Numbered from the stretch's first letter, positions 1-5,599 are shown. The stretch: DNA of 8,248 bases from an uncultured Clostridia bacterium (GCA_947624755.1 CANQLQ010000081.1:1-8248); one strand, 5' to 3'. Notes: a model not told the origin generated them from the letters alone. Numbers and translations: made by a program.

Positions 1-1157
1 AAGCTATATTAAACGGTGAAGAACACGTTAAGGATATTGAATATTTTACAACTCTTGCAGGCTTTGTTCATAAGCTTCTCACCGGTGAAAATGTTCTCGG
101 TGTCGGTGATGCTTCGGGTATGTTCCCGATAGACGGGAAAACGGGAACGTACAATGCCGAAATGGCGAAGAAGTTCGATCTGTATAACAAAGAAAGCGAA
201 TTCAAAAAGGATATTCTTTCCGCCCTTCCGAAGGTTCTCGGCGCAGGTCAGCCCGCAGGCCGGCTTACAGAGGAAGGCGCAAAACTTCTCGACCCGAGCG
301 GAGAGCTTGAAAGCGCAATACCGTTTTGTCCTCCCGAAGGCGATGCAGGTACCGGAATGACTGCAACAAACAGCGTTGCGGCAGGCACAGGCAACGTCTC
401 GGCAGGCACGTCTGTTTTTGCAATGATAGTTCTTGAAAAAGAGCTTTCCGCCGTTTACAGCGAAATAGATATGGTAATGACTCCGGACGGTATGCCGACG
501 GCTATGGTTCATTGCAATAACTGCTGCGGTGATATTGACGCTTGGGTAAAGATTTTCGGTGAAGCGCTGTCCTGCTTTAAAATCGAAAAGCCAAAATATG
601 AGCTTTACGATATGCTTTACAATATGGCGCTTGAAGCCGATAAGGACTGCGGCGGAGTGCTTACATATAATCTTTTTTCGGGTGAACCCATTCTCGAAAC
701 GGCGCAAGGCAGACCGATGCTCATAAGAAAGCCCGACGCAAAATTCAACTTTAAAAATCTTGCAAGAAGTCTTGTTTATTCAAGCTTTGCCACTCTTAAA
801 ATCGGTATGGACATTCTTACCGAAAATGAGGGCGTAAAAATTAAAAAATTACTCGGTCACGGAGGTTTGTTCAAGACCAAAGGTGTTGCGCAAAGTCTGC
901 TTGCTTCTGCTCTCGGCGTTCCTGTTTCGGTTATGCCGTCGGCAGGTGAAGGCGGTGCGTGGGGTATTGCAATTCTCGCCGACTATATGAATAACAAAGA
1001 AGAAGGCGAAAAGCTTTATGATTATCTTAACAATAAGGTTTTCGCTTCATATGAAATTTCAACCGAAATGCCGAAGGACGATGATGCAGACGGCTTTAAG
1101 GTATATATTAAAGAATACATAAACGGTGTCGCAGTTCAAAAAGCGGCAATAAAATAA
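1..1157 (+). CDS. araB: FGGY-family carbohydrate kinase, probable L-ribulokinase (5' truncated by window)
   Basis: The reading frame is open from the first complete codon at position 3, giving 384 visible residues. The family is usually about 500 residues, so the N-terminal 100-150 residues lie outside the window. The visible part starts in the sugar-binding half (KLLTGE, then GDASGMFPID around visible residues 27-44). It then shows the ATPase-side GTS motif (GTGNVSAGTS, about 128-137). Near the C terminus lies the FGGY-type LGHGGLFKTKGVAQSLLA segment, followed by SAGEGGAWG. The ATG at 120 is internal, because conserved family sequence continues upstream of it. It lies only 23 bp before araA and in the order kinase-araA-araD, so phosphorylation of L-ribulose by ATP is the likely reaction. 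This is context inference: the family also contains xylulokinases, and the sequence does not look close to enterobacterial AraB. No defect is visible. Confidence 0.78.
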   Translation, partial: AILNGEEHVKDIEYFTTLAGFVHKLLTGENVLGVGDASGMFPIDGKTGTYNAEMAKKFDLYNKESEFKKDILSALPKVLGAGQPAGRLTEEGAKLLDPSGELESAIPFCPPEGDAGTGMTATNSVAAGTGNVSAGTSVFAMIVLEKELSAVYSEIDMVMTPDGMPTAMVHCNNCCGDIDAWVKIFGEALSCFKIEKPKYELYDMLYNMALEADKDCGGVLTYNLFSGEPILETAQGRPMLIRKPDAKFNFKNLARSLVYSSFATLKIGMDILTENEGVKIKKLLGHGGLFKTKGVAQSLLASALGVPVSVMPSAGEGGAWGIAILADYMNNKEEGEKLYDYLNNKVFASYEISTEMPKDDDADGFKVYIKEYINGVAVQKAAIK

Positions 1158-1180
1158 TATTTAAAAAGGAGATATCAGAC

Positions 1181-2638
1181 ATGAAAAAGAATAATTATAA
1201 ATTTTGGTTCGTAATCGGAAGTCAGTTCCTATACGGCGAGGAAACGCTCAAAAAGGTTGAAGAGGACTGCAAAATAATTGCAGACGAGCTTAACGCAAGC
1301 GGACTTCTTTCGTGCGAAATTATCTATAAAGATATCGTAAAGACTTCCGACGGTGCAGAGAAAATCATCAAAGATGCAAACTATGACGACACCTGCGCCG
1401 GTATAATCACTTTCTGTCACACATTCTCTCCGTCAAAAATGTGGATAAATGCTCTTGCAAGCCTTCAAAAGCCATACCTTCATTTCCATACTCAGTTTAA
1501 CAAAGTAATTCCCAACGAAGAAATTGATATGGACTATATGAATCTTCACCAGAGCGCTCACGGCGACAGGGAACACGGCTTTATCGGTGCAAGGCTTAAA
1601 ATGCCGAGAAAGATTATTGTCGGCTACTGGAAAGATGCACAGGTTCAGGAAAAAATTGCAAAGTGGATGAGAACCGCAATCGGCGCAGCTTTCAGCAAAC
1701 AGCTTAAAGTCATGCGCTTCGGAGATAATATGCGAGAGGTTGCCGTTACCGAGGGCGACAAGGTAGAAGTTCAGCTCAAGCTCGGTTGGGAAGTCAACAC
1801 TTGGCCTGTTGGCGCGCTCGTGGAAGAAATGGACAAGGTTACCGAAGCTGAAATCGACGAAAAAATGGATGAATACAAAGCTCTTTATGATTTTGCAACC
1901 GATGATATTGAAACCGTAAGATATCAGGCAAAAGAAGAAATTGCAATGAAGAAGATGCTTGACAGAGAAAATTGCTGTGCATTTTCAAATACATTTCAGG
2001 ATCTTTACGGAATGAAACAGCTCCCGGGTCTTGCAACCCAGAACCTTATGCGTCAGGGCTATGGCTACGGCGGTGAAGGTGACTGGAAGGTTTCGGCGCT
2101 TACTGCTGTTATGAAGGTTATGGGCGAACACAGCGCATTTATGGAGGACTATACATATGACCTTGAAAACGGTATCAGCCTTGGCGCTCATATGCTTGAG
2201 GTTTGTCCTTCTCTTGCAGAGGGTAAGCCGAAAATTGAGGTTCATCCGCTTGGTATAGGTGACAGAGAGGACCCGGCAAGACTTGTGTTTGAAGGTAAAG
2301 CCGGCAAGGGTATTGTTGCAAGCCTTATTGATATGGGCGGCAGACTTCGCCTTATTGTTCAGGATATTGAATGTATAAAGCCTACTCAGTCAATGCCTAA
2401 CCTTCCGGTTGCAAGAGTAATGTGGAAACCGGCGCCGAATCTTGAAGTCGGTGCGCATTGCTGGATTATAGCCGGCGGCGCACACCACACCGTTCTCAGC
2501 TATGACTGCGATGCGGAAATGATGCGTGACTTTGCAAGAATAATGGACATTGAATTTGTTCACATCGGCAAGGACACAACGCCGGAAGAACTTGAAAAAG
2601 AACTTTTCCTTGCAGACCTTGCATGGAAGCTTAAATAA
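1181..2638 (+). CDS. araA: L-arabinose isomerase
   Basis: This cytoplasmic metal-dependent isomerase converts L-arabinose to L-ribulose, the first step of the pathway. The 485 residues compare with about 500 in E. coli AraA, and similarity runs over the whole length: N-terminal FWFVIGSQFLYGEE, central LPGLATQNLMRQGYGYGGEGDWK, FMEDYTY, HMLEVCPSLA, and C-terminal AGGAHHTV. The metal-binding and catalytic residues of the family are all present: Glu299, Glu322, His337 and His436, matching E. coli Glu306, Glu333, His350 and His450 by the spacing of the motifs. The start is fixed by an AAAAAGGAG ribosome binding site at 1163-1171, nine bases before ATG. It sits 23 bp behind the kinase gene and is surely in the same transcript. 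The internal length difference from E. coli falls in a short loop between Glu299 and Glu322 and leaves the active site intact. Confidence 0.97.
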   Translation: MKKNNYKFWFVIGSQFLYGEETLKKVEEDCKIIADELNASGLLSCEIIYKDIVKTSDGAEKIIKDANYDDTCAGIITFCHTFSPSKMWINALASLQKPYLHFHTQFNKVIPNEEIDMDYMNLHQSAHGDREHGFIGARLKMPRKIIVGYWKDAQVQEKIAKWMRTAIGAAFSKQLKVMRFGDNMREVAVTEGDKVEVQLKLGWEVNTWPVGALVEEMDKVTEAEIDEKMDEYKALYDFATDDIETVRYQAKEEIAMKKMLDRENCCAFSNTFQDLYGMKQLPGLATQNLMRQGYGYGGEGDWKVSALTAVMKVMGEHSAFMEDYTYDLENGISLGAHMLEVCPSLAEGKPKIEVHPLGIGDREDPARLVFEGKAGKGIVASLIDMGGRLRLIVQDIECIKPTQSMPNLPVARVMWKPAPNLEVGAHCWIIAGGAHHTVLSYDCDAEMMRDFARIMDIEFVHIGKDTTPEELEKELFLADLAWKLK

Positions 2639-2708
2639 CGCTTATAAAATCGAAAGGGAAAAGGCTTATAGTCTTTGTTAAAGTTATATAAGTCTTACAG
2701 AAAATACA
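2639..2708 (+). other. araA-araD spacer with weak AU-rich stem-loop and displaced purine tract
   Basis: This 70-bp spacer carries no Shine-Dalgarno sequence at the usual distance from the araD ATG; the bases just before it are CTTACAGAAAATACA. A purine tract (AAAGGGAAAAGG, 2653-2664) lies far upstream. Between the two an AU-rich hairpin is possible: CTTATA (2665-2670) with TATAAG (2687-2692), and inside it CTTT (2673-2676) with AAAG (2680-2683). Folding would bring the purine tract nearer to the start codon. A role in translation is inference only. Confidence 0.35.
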
Positions 2709-3398
2709 ATGCTTGAAGAACTTAAAGAAATTGTGTGCAAGGCAAATTTGCTTTTGCCAAAATATAATCTTATTACATTCACCTGGGGCAATGTAAGTGC
2801 GGTTGACCGTGAAAAAGGTCTTGTTGTTATTAAACCCAGCGGAGTTGAATATGAATCAATGAAAAGTGAAGATATGGTTGTTGTTGACCTTGAAAGCGGA
2901 AAGGTTGTTGAAGGTCACTACAAGCCGTCATCCGATACACCGACACATCTTGTGCTTTACAGAAACTTTCCCGAAATCGGCGGAATAGTTCATACTCACA
3001 GCCGCTGGGCTACTGTTTTTGCACAAGCTAACCTTGACGTACCCGCGCTTGGTACAACCCATGGCGACTATTTTTATGGCGATATTCCATGCACAAGGCA
3101 GATGACAAAAGAAGAAATTGAAGGTCAGTATGAGCACGAAACGGGAAATGTAATTGTTGAAGCGTTCAGGGACAAAGACCCAAATGCGATACCGGCTGTT
3201 CTTGTTGCGAACCACGGACCGTTTAGCTGGGGCAAAAATGCATTTGAAGCTGTTCATAATGCGGTTGTTCTTGAAGAGGTTTCATTTATGGCATGGCATG
3301 ATATTTCAATCGGCAGAGACGAAAGAATGAGTCAAGACCTGCTTGATAAACATTATCTCAGAAAGCACGGCGCAAATGCGTACTACGGTCAGAGCTGA
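2709..3398 (+). CDS. araD: L-ribulose-5-phosphate 4-epimerase
   Basis: This class II aldolase-fold zinc enzyme of the cytoplasm epimerises L-ribulose-5-phosphate to D-xylulose-5-phosphate, which enters the pentose phosphate pathway. The 229 residues compare with 231 in E. coli AraD, and the two align from end to end (LPKYNLITFTWGNVSAVDRE; IKPSGVEY; SSDTPTH; GGIVHTHSR; LLDKHYLRKHGANAYYGQ). Zinc ligands and active-site residues of the family are all visible: Asp76, His95, His97, Asp120, His169, His215 and Tyr226. The ATG at 2709 is the only plausible start: an in-frame stop lies at 2679-2681 and there is no other start codon between. The match to AraD begins at this Met. The lack of a normal ribosome binding site is odd for a catabolic gene. 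It is the last gene of the operon and is followed by a strong terminator. Confidence 0.97.
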   Translation: MLEELKEIVCKANLLLPKYNLITFTWGNVSAVDREKGLVVIKPSGVEYESMKSEDMVVVDLESGKVVEGHYKPSSDTPTHLVLYRNFPEIGGIVHTHSRWATVFAQANLDVPALGTTHGDYFYGDIPCTRQMTKEEIEGQYEHETGNVIVEAFRDKDPNAIPAVLVANHGPFSWGKNAFEAVHNAVVLEEVSFMAWHDISIGRDERMSQDLLDKHYLRKHGANAYYGQS

Positions 3399-3411
3399 AA
3401 AATTGATAAAA

Positions 3412-3438
3412 AGGGACTGAAAATCAGTCTCTTTTTTT
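3412..3438 (+). terminator. Intrinsic terminator of the arabinose operon
   Basis: A nine-base-pair stem is formed by 3412-3420 (AGGGACTGA) and 3424-3432 (TCAGTCTCT) with one G-T wobble and a three-base loop. It is followed by a run of T ending at 3438, and the A-run before the stem can extend the pairing. It begins 14 bp after the araD stop and isolates the arabinose genes from the two-component system downstream. Confidence 0.93.
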
Positions 3439-3463
3439 ATCTTGCAAGGAAAATTACATCAAA

Positions 3464-3480
3464 CCTTACAAAATCTTAAG
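3464..3480 (+). promoter_or_regulatory. Candidate response-regulator operator upstream of the two-component operon
   Basis: The 17-bp sequence CCTTACAAAATCTTAAG contains two direct half-sites, CTTAC (3465-3469) and CTTAA (3475-3479), ten bases apart, which is the geometry used by OmpR-family regulators. The same sequence with one change occurs at 5545-5561 before the ABC transporter genes. It lies ten bases upstream of the -35 box. Binding by the regulator encoded just downstream is inference. The local AATCTTAAGATT palindrome (3472-3483) is not shared with the second copy, so the direct-repeat reading is preferred. Confidence 0.65.
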
Positions 3481-3490
3481 ATTCACAGCA

Positions 3491-3519
3491 TTGAATAAGC
3501 CTCGGCATATCTGTATAAT
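3491..3519 (+). promoter_or_regulatory. Sigma-A-type promoter of the two-component operon
   Basis: A TTGAAT -35 box (3491-3496), a 17-bp spacer and a perfect TATAAT -10 box (3514-3519) are present; a second overlapping TATAAT lies at 3519-3524. Transcription would begin near 3526, giving a leader of about 50 bases that holds a small GC-rich hairpin (GGTGC 3540-3544 with GCGCC 3548-3552). The consensus -10 suggests notable basal expression of the regulator and sensor. Confidence 0.8.
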
Positions 3520-3568
3520 ATAATTAAACGGTAAATGACGGTGCGGTGCGCCTTCCTTAATATATGGC

Positions 3569-3574
3569 AGGTGA
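3569..3574 (+). promoter_or_regulatory. Ribosome binding site deciding the response-regulator start
   Basis: AGGTGA lies four bases before the ATG at 3579. This is a good register for the anti-Shine-Dalgarno end of 16S rRNA, because the motif matches its outer part. It overlaps the reading frame opened by an earlier ATG at 3564, which therefore looks like a chance in-frame codon. The same AGGTGA element, in the longer GGCAGGTGA, precedes the permease gene (6331-6336). Confidence 0.75.
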
Positions 3575-3578
3575 ATTT

Positions 3579-4238
3579 ATGAAAACAAAAATACTTCTTG
3601 CAGAAGACGACGTCTACCTTCGTGAAGGCTTATGCGAACTTCTTTTAAAAGAAAACTATGAGCCTTTTCCCGCAAGCAGCTGCGCGGGAGCAAAAAAGCT
3701 TTTCGATGAAGATACATTTGAACTTGTTATCCTTGATGTTATGCTTCCGGACGGCAGCGGACTTGACCTTTGCCGTTATATCAGAAAAAAAGGTTCAGAC
3801 ATACCCATACTTTTCCTTACTGCCTGCGACGAAGAATTTCAAATCGTTCGTGGACTTGACGCAGGTGCAGATGATTATGTTACAAAGCCTTTTCGCCTGT
3901 TTGAGCTTCTTTCCCGTATCCGCGCTCTTCTTCGCCGCAGGACCGCAGGCACTTCATATCAATCCGGCGACATCTGTATAGACATTCCAAACGTGACGGT
4001 CAAGAAGGGAGGAGAGAATCTTTTTCTTACTCCCACAGAGTTTCAAATTCTCTCCGCCCTCGTTCAAAATAATGGCGTTATTGTTACTCGTTCTTCCCTT
4101 TTACAGCGCATTTGGGACAGCGACGGAAGCTTTATCGACGACAACACCCTTTCGGTACACATCAGCCGTCTGCGTGACAAAATCGGCGCGGAGCATATTG
4201 TTACAATACGCGGCACAGGGTACAGGTGGGAGGAATAG
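3579..4238 (+). CDS. OmpR/PhoB-family DNA-binding response regulator
   Basis: This cytoplasmic transcription regulator has 219 residues, typical of the family. The receiver domain (about 3-117) has the acidic pocket Asp10/Asp11, the phosphorylation site Asp53 in ILDVMLPDGSG, Thr81 and Lys103 (VTKPF). The winged-helix output domain (about 128-219) carries LTPTEFQIL, the recognition-helix region DDNTLSVHISRLRDKI, and the C-terminal hairpin IVTIRGTGYRW. The start at 3579 is preferred to the in-frame ATG at 3564 because an AGGTGA ribosome binding site lies between them and the receiver domain begins with MKTKILLAEDD. The kinase gene follows after four bases, so the two are translationally linked. 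It probably binds the CTTAC-n5-CTTAAG repeats before its own operon and before the ABC genes (inference from the duplicated site). The precise subfamily and the signal are unknown. Confidence 0.95.
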   Translation: MKTKILLAEDDVYLREGLCELLLKENYEPFPASSCAGAKKLFDEDTFELVILDVMLPDGSGLDLCRYIRKKGSDIPILFLTACDEEFQIVRGLDAGADDYVTKPFRLFELLSRIRALLRRRTAGTSYQSGDICIDIPNVTVKKGGENLFLTPTEFQILSALVQNNGVIVTRSSLLQRIWDSDGSFIDDNTLSVHISRLRDKIGAEHIVTIRGTGYRWEE

Positions 4239-4242
4239 TCAT

Positions 4243-5142
4243 ATGAAAGATACTTTTATTACAGTGGGCTTTATTGCTTTGGCGGCAGTGTGTATTGGCT
4301 TTCTCACTGTCCGCTTAATAGAAAAAAAGAAAATCCGGAGCCTAACGCAAAGTATCGACAAATTCATAAAGGACGGCGAAATGACGGAAATATCTATTTC
4401 CGACGGGGTTTTGGCTCATTTGCAAAACGCTGTTTGCGAGCTTGAAACGATTTTTGCCGGGGAGCGTGAGTATACAAAACAGGAGGCTAAGAACAACACC
4501 GAATTTATCTCGGATATTTCTCATCAGCTTAAAACTCCCCTTGCAGGACTTCGGCTTTACTGCGAAATGGAACATAATGCAAGACCGAGCAGTTATACAC
4601 AAAAAGAGCTTTTGCTTATCGGCAAAATGGAAAAACTCATTTACAATGTACTAAAGCTTGAAAAAATCCGCAGTGATACTTATGTTATGAAATTTGCCGA
4701 AACAGAAATAGAAAATATAATCTTTGAAATAAAAACAGAATTTTCCGCGCTTTATCCGAATAAGGAAATTGCGATTAACGGTAAAGGCGTTATGCGCTGT
4801 GACAAGGCATGGCTTCGTGAAGCCTTTGGCAATATTATCAAAAATGCCTGTGAGCATACGGCAAGTGACGGCAAGATTAATGTTACAATTGAGCAGGCGG
4901 AAAAGAGTGTCGGCGTAATTATTGAAGATAACGGCGGCGGTGTACCCGAAAGTGAACTTCCTATGCTTTTTAAAAGATTTCATCGCACGGAAAACGCATC
5001 GCCCGACAGTGCGGGTATAGGGCTGTCTATTACAAAGGCAATAGTGGAAAAGCACCACGGTACGATTATTGCAGAGAACGGTGACAGGGGACTGCGTGTG
5101 TCTATGTGCTTTCCGATAATAGACGCGAATTTGAAGCTCTAA
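4243..5142 (+). CDS. Membrane-bound sensor histidine kinase with minimal sensor region
   Basis: The protein has 299 residues. One membrane helix (about 4-24) is followed at once by a basic stretch (RLIEKKKIR) and a short linker, so there is practically no extracellular domain. The HisKA domain has the phospho-acceptor His94 in DISHQLKTPL. The ATPase domain has the N box (NIIKNACEH, Asn197/Asn201), the G1 box (IEDNGGG, Asp229), the F box (FKRFHR, about 243-248) and the G2 box (AGIGLS, about 257-262). The start at 4243 is chosen because GGGAGGA (4228-4234) lies eight bases upstream. An open frame continues upstream but overlaps the regulator's conserved DNA-binding domain. It should phosphorylate the regulator encoded four bases before it. 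Small kinases of this kind near ABC exporters often take their signal from the transporter or membrane; that is inference here. The TAA stop is also the first bases of the MITE-like element, so the original C terminus may have differed slightly. Confidence 0.93.
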   Translation: MKDTFITVGFIALAAVCIGFLTVRLIEKKKIRSLTQSIDKFIKDGEMTEISISDGVLAHLQNAVCELETIFAGEREYTKQEAKNNTEFISDISHQLKTPLAGLRLYCEMEHNARPSSYTQKELLLIGKMEKLIYNVLKLEKIRSDTYVMKFAETEIENIIFEIKTEFSALYPNKEIAINGKGVMRCDKAWLREAFGNIIKNACEHTASDGKINVTIEQAEKSVGVIIEDNGGGVPESELPMLFKRFHRTENASPDSAGIGLSITKAIVEKHHGTIIAENGDRGLRVSMCFPIIDANLKL

Positions 5143-5168
5143 GGAAGCACTGATTAATACAAGCTGCC
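5140..5168 (+). repeat. Left terminal inverted repeat of the MITE-like element
   Basis: It is the reverse complement of 5488-5516 except for one base (G at 5147 where the other end implies T). Similarity to the internal copy at 5350 continues a little further, to about 5175, through TGCCCTAATGC against TGCCCTGATTGGC. Its first three bases provide the stop codon of the histidine kinase. Confidence 0.9.
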
Positions 5169-5188
5169 CTAATGCAAAAAAGATGCGT

Positions 5189-5215
5189 TTGACAAAAAAT
5201 CAAGCGCTTTATGAT
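5189..5215 (+). promoter_or_regulatory. Possible promoter inside the MITE-like element
   Basis: A perfect TTGACA (5189-5194) is followed by TATGAT (5210-5215), five of six consensus bases. The 15-bp spacer is short for sigma-A. A TGATAT at 17-bp spacing is the weaker alternative. If active it would transcribe the two hairpins that follow. It is reported because of the clean -35 box and what lies downstream, not as a firm call. Confidence 0.3.
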
Positions 5216-5221
5216 ATGGTC

Positions 5222-5315
5222 AAGAGGTAACCGTTCAAAGCGGTTGACCGATAACAATTGTTTTATTTATGAAAACGACCGTCGCTTGGCACAGTGGCGG
5301 TTGTTCCTGTTTATC
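5222..5315 (+). ncRNA. Candidate small structured RNA within the MITE-like element
   Basis: Downstream of the possible promoter lie two hairpins. The first pairs GGTAACCG (5226-5233) with CGGTTGACC (5241-5249) around a seven-base loop, with one bulged base. The second pairs AACGACCGTCGC (5274-5285) with GTGGCGGTTGTT (5294-5305): all twelve positions pair, three of them as G-T wobbles, around the loop TTGGCACA. The wobbles suggest an RNA, rather than only DNA, structure. The tail CCTGTTTATC is only partly T-rich, so it would be a weak terminator. A perfect AACAATTGTT palindrome (5253-5262) lies between the hairpins. The ends are estimates. No known RNA family is recognised. Confidence 0.3.
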
Positions 5316-5349
5316 ATAAGGAATCTCTTGTTAAATCACGCTTAGGGCT

Positions 5350-5378
5350 TAAGGAAGCACTGATTAATTCAGGGTGCC
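5350..5378 (+). repeat. Internal copy of the left terminal repeat
   Basis: It repeats the outer left end in the same orientation: TAAGGAAGCACTGATTAAT is identical, then differences appear at three of the next ten bases. It matches the right end (5488-5516) at 25 of 29 positions, fewer than the outer copy does. It marks the left boundary of the palindromic inner element. Confidence 0.85.
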
Positions 5379-5487
5379 CTGATTGGCGAGGAAATTTTTC
5401 GTCAGTTTGTTCAAAAATTTAAGTCAATACTTTGTGTATTAACGAGAATTTTTGGGCAAAATGACGGAATAATTTACCGTCAAGAAA

Positions 5488-5516
5488 GGCAGCTTGTATT
5501 AATCAGTGATTCCTTA
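5488..5516 (-). repeat. Right terminal inverted repeat of the MITE-like element
   Basis: It starts with GGCAGCTTG and ends with ATCAGTGATTCCTTA. It is inverted relative to both left copies (28 of 29 matches to the outer one, 25 of 29 to the inner one). It lies 28 bp upstream of the ABC-operon operator. Confidence 0.9.
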
Positions 5517-5544
5517 ATATTCATCTTGCCTGCAAACTTGCTAA

Positions 5545-5561
5545 CCTTACGAAATCTTAAG
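5545..5561 (+). promoter_or_regulatory. Candidate response-regulator operator upstream of the ABC operon
   Basis: CCTTACGAAATCTTAAG differs at one base from the site at 3464-3480, and the preceding AA is also shared. Half-sites CTTAC (5546-5550) and CTTAA (5556-5560) are ten bases apart. It starts 49 bp before the -10 box here, against 50 bp at the two-component promoter, so the placement is conserved as well as the sequence. This indicates control by one activator, most simply the regulator encoded at 3579. Confidence 0.7.
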
Positions 5562-5570
5562 GTAAAAGTC

Positions 5571-5599
5571 ACTTAAACGAAAGATTACCCGTGTATCAT
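5571..5599 (+). promoter_or_regulatory. Probable activator-dependent promoter of the ABC operon
   Basis: A TATCAT -10 box (5594-5599) is preceded at 17-bp spacing by ACTTAA (5571-5576), a poor -35 box. The poor -35 and the operator just upstream fit a promoter that needs an activator. Transcription would begin near 5606, with a leader of about 24 bases. Confidence 0.55.

Larger units (their letters stand above)
5140..5516. mobile_element. Composite MITE-like element, no transposase
   Basis: This 377-bp non-coding block is bounded by inverted ends of 29 bp (5140-5168 and 5488-5516) that match at 28 positions, both carrying TAAGGAA(G/T)CACTGATTAAT outermost. Each end begins or finishes with TA, which would fit a TA target duplication as made by IS630/Tc1-mariner-type transposases; that family link is inference. 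A third copy of the left end, in the same orientation, starts at 5350. No open reading frame resembling a transposase is inside, so movement would need a transposase encoded elsewhere. The element separates the kinase gene from the ABC operon and stops 28 bp before the ABC operator, which it leaves intact. It may be one element, or a smaller palindromic element (5350-5516) next to the remains of another. Confidence 0.8.
5350..5516. repeat. Inner 167-bp long imperfect palindrome
   Basis: This segment reads as one large hairpin. The two arms match at 56 of 76 outer positions by hand count without gaps. At the centre AATAC (5426-5430) and GTATT (5436-5440) flank the loop TTTGT. The loop centre (5433) is exactly the midpoint between the two TAAGG/CCTTA ends, as expected for a complete palindromic MITE. 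It has no T-run after the structure, so it is not a standard terminator, though the transcript would fold strongly. Confidence 0.85.

Noticed and set aside
9..707. 232-residue open frame on the - strand opposite the sugar kinase
   Set aside because: It is rich in Cys, His and Arg with no recognisable domain, and lies fully antisense to a conserved gene. It is a codon-usage shadow.
2643..2690. TATAAA and TATATAAG as promoter boxes for araD
   Set aside because: No -35 box at suitable spacing. The AT-rich spacer between two operon genes explains them.
3472..3483. AATCTTAAGATT palindrome as the operator
   Set aside because: It is not kept in the second site (AATCTTAAGGTA). The shared part is the direct repeat.
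3564..3578. Upstream ATG that would add MAGEF to the response regulator
   Set aside because: The codons overlap the AGGTGA ribosome binding site of the ATG at 3579, and receiver domains of this family begin right at the latter Met.
4072..4242. Long upstream extension of the histidine kinase frame
   Set aside because: It overlaps the conserved winged-helix coding region of the regulator in another frame. A good ribosome binding site and a membrane helix mark the start at 4243.
5274..5315. Strong intrinsic terminator for the two-component operon
   Set aside because: The stem is strong but the tail CCTGTTTATC has no proper T-run, so efficient termination is doubtful.
5317..5336. TAAGGAATCTCTTGTTAAAT, resembling a fourth copy of the element end
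   Set aside because: Only the first nine bases match well and the rest needs gaps. It may be a decayed end but cannot be supported.
5211..5345. A 44-residue open frame on the + strand inside the MITE-like element (starts MIWSRGNRSKRL)
   Set aside because: It has no ribosome binding site, its ATG overlaps the possible -10 box, and it runs straight through both hairpins. It looks like chance coding in structured DNA.
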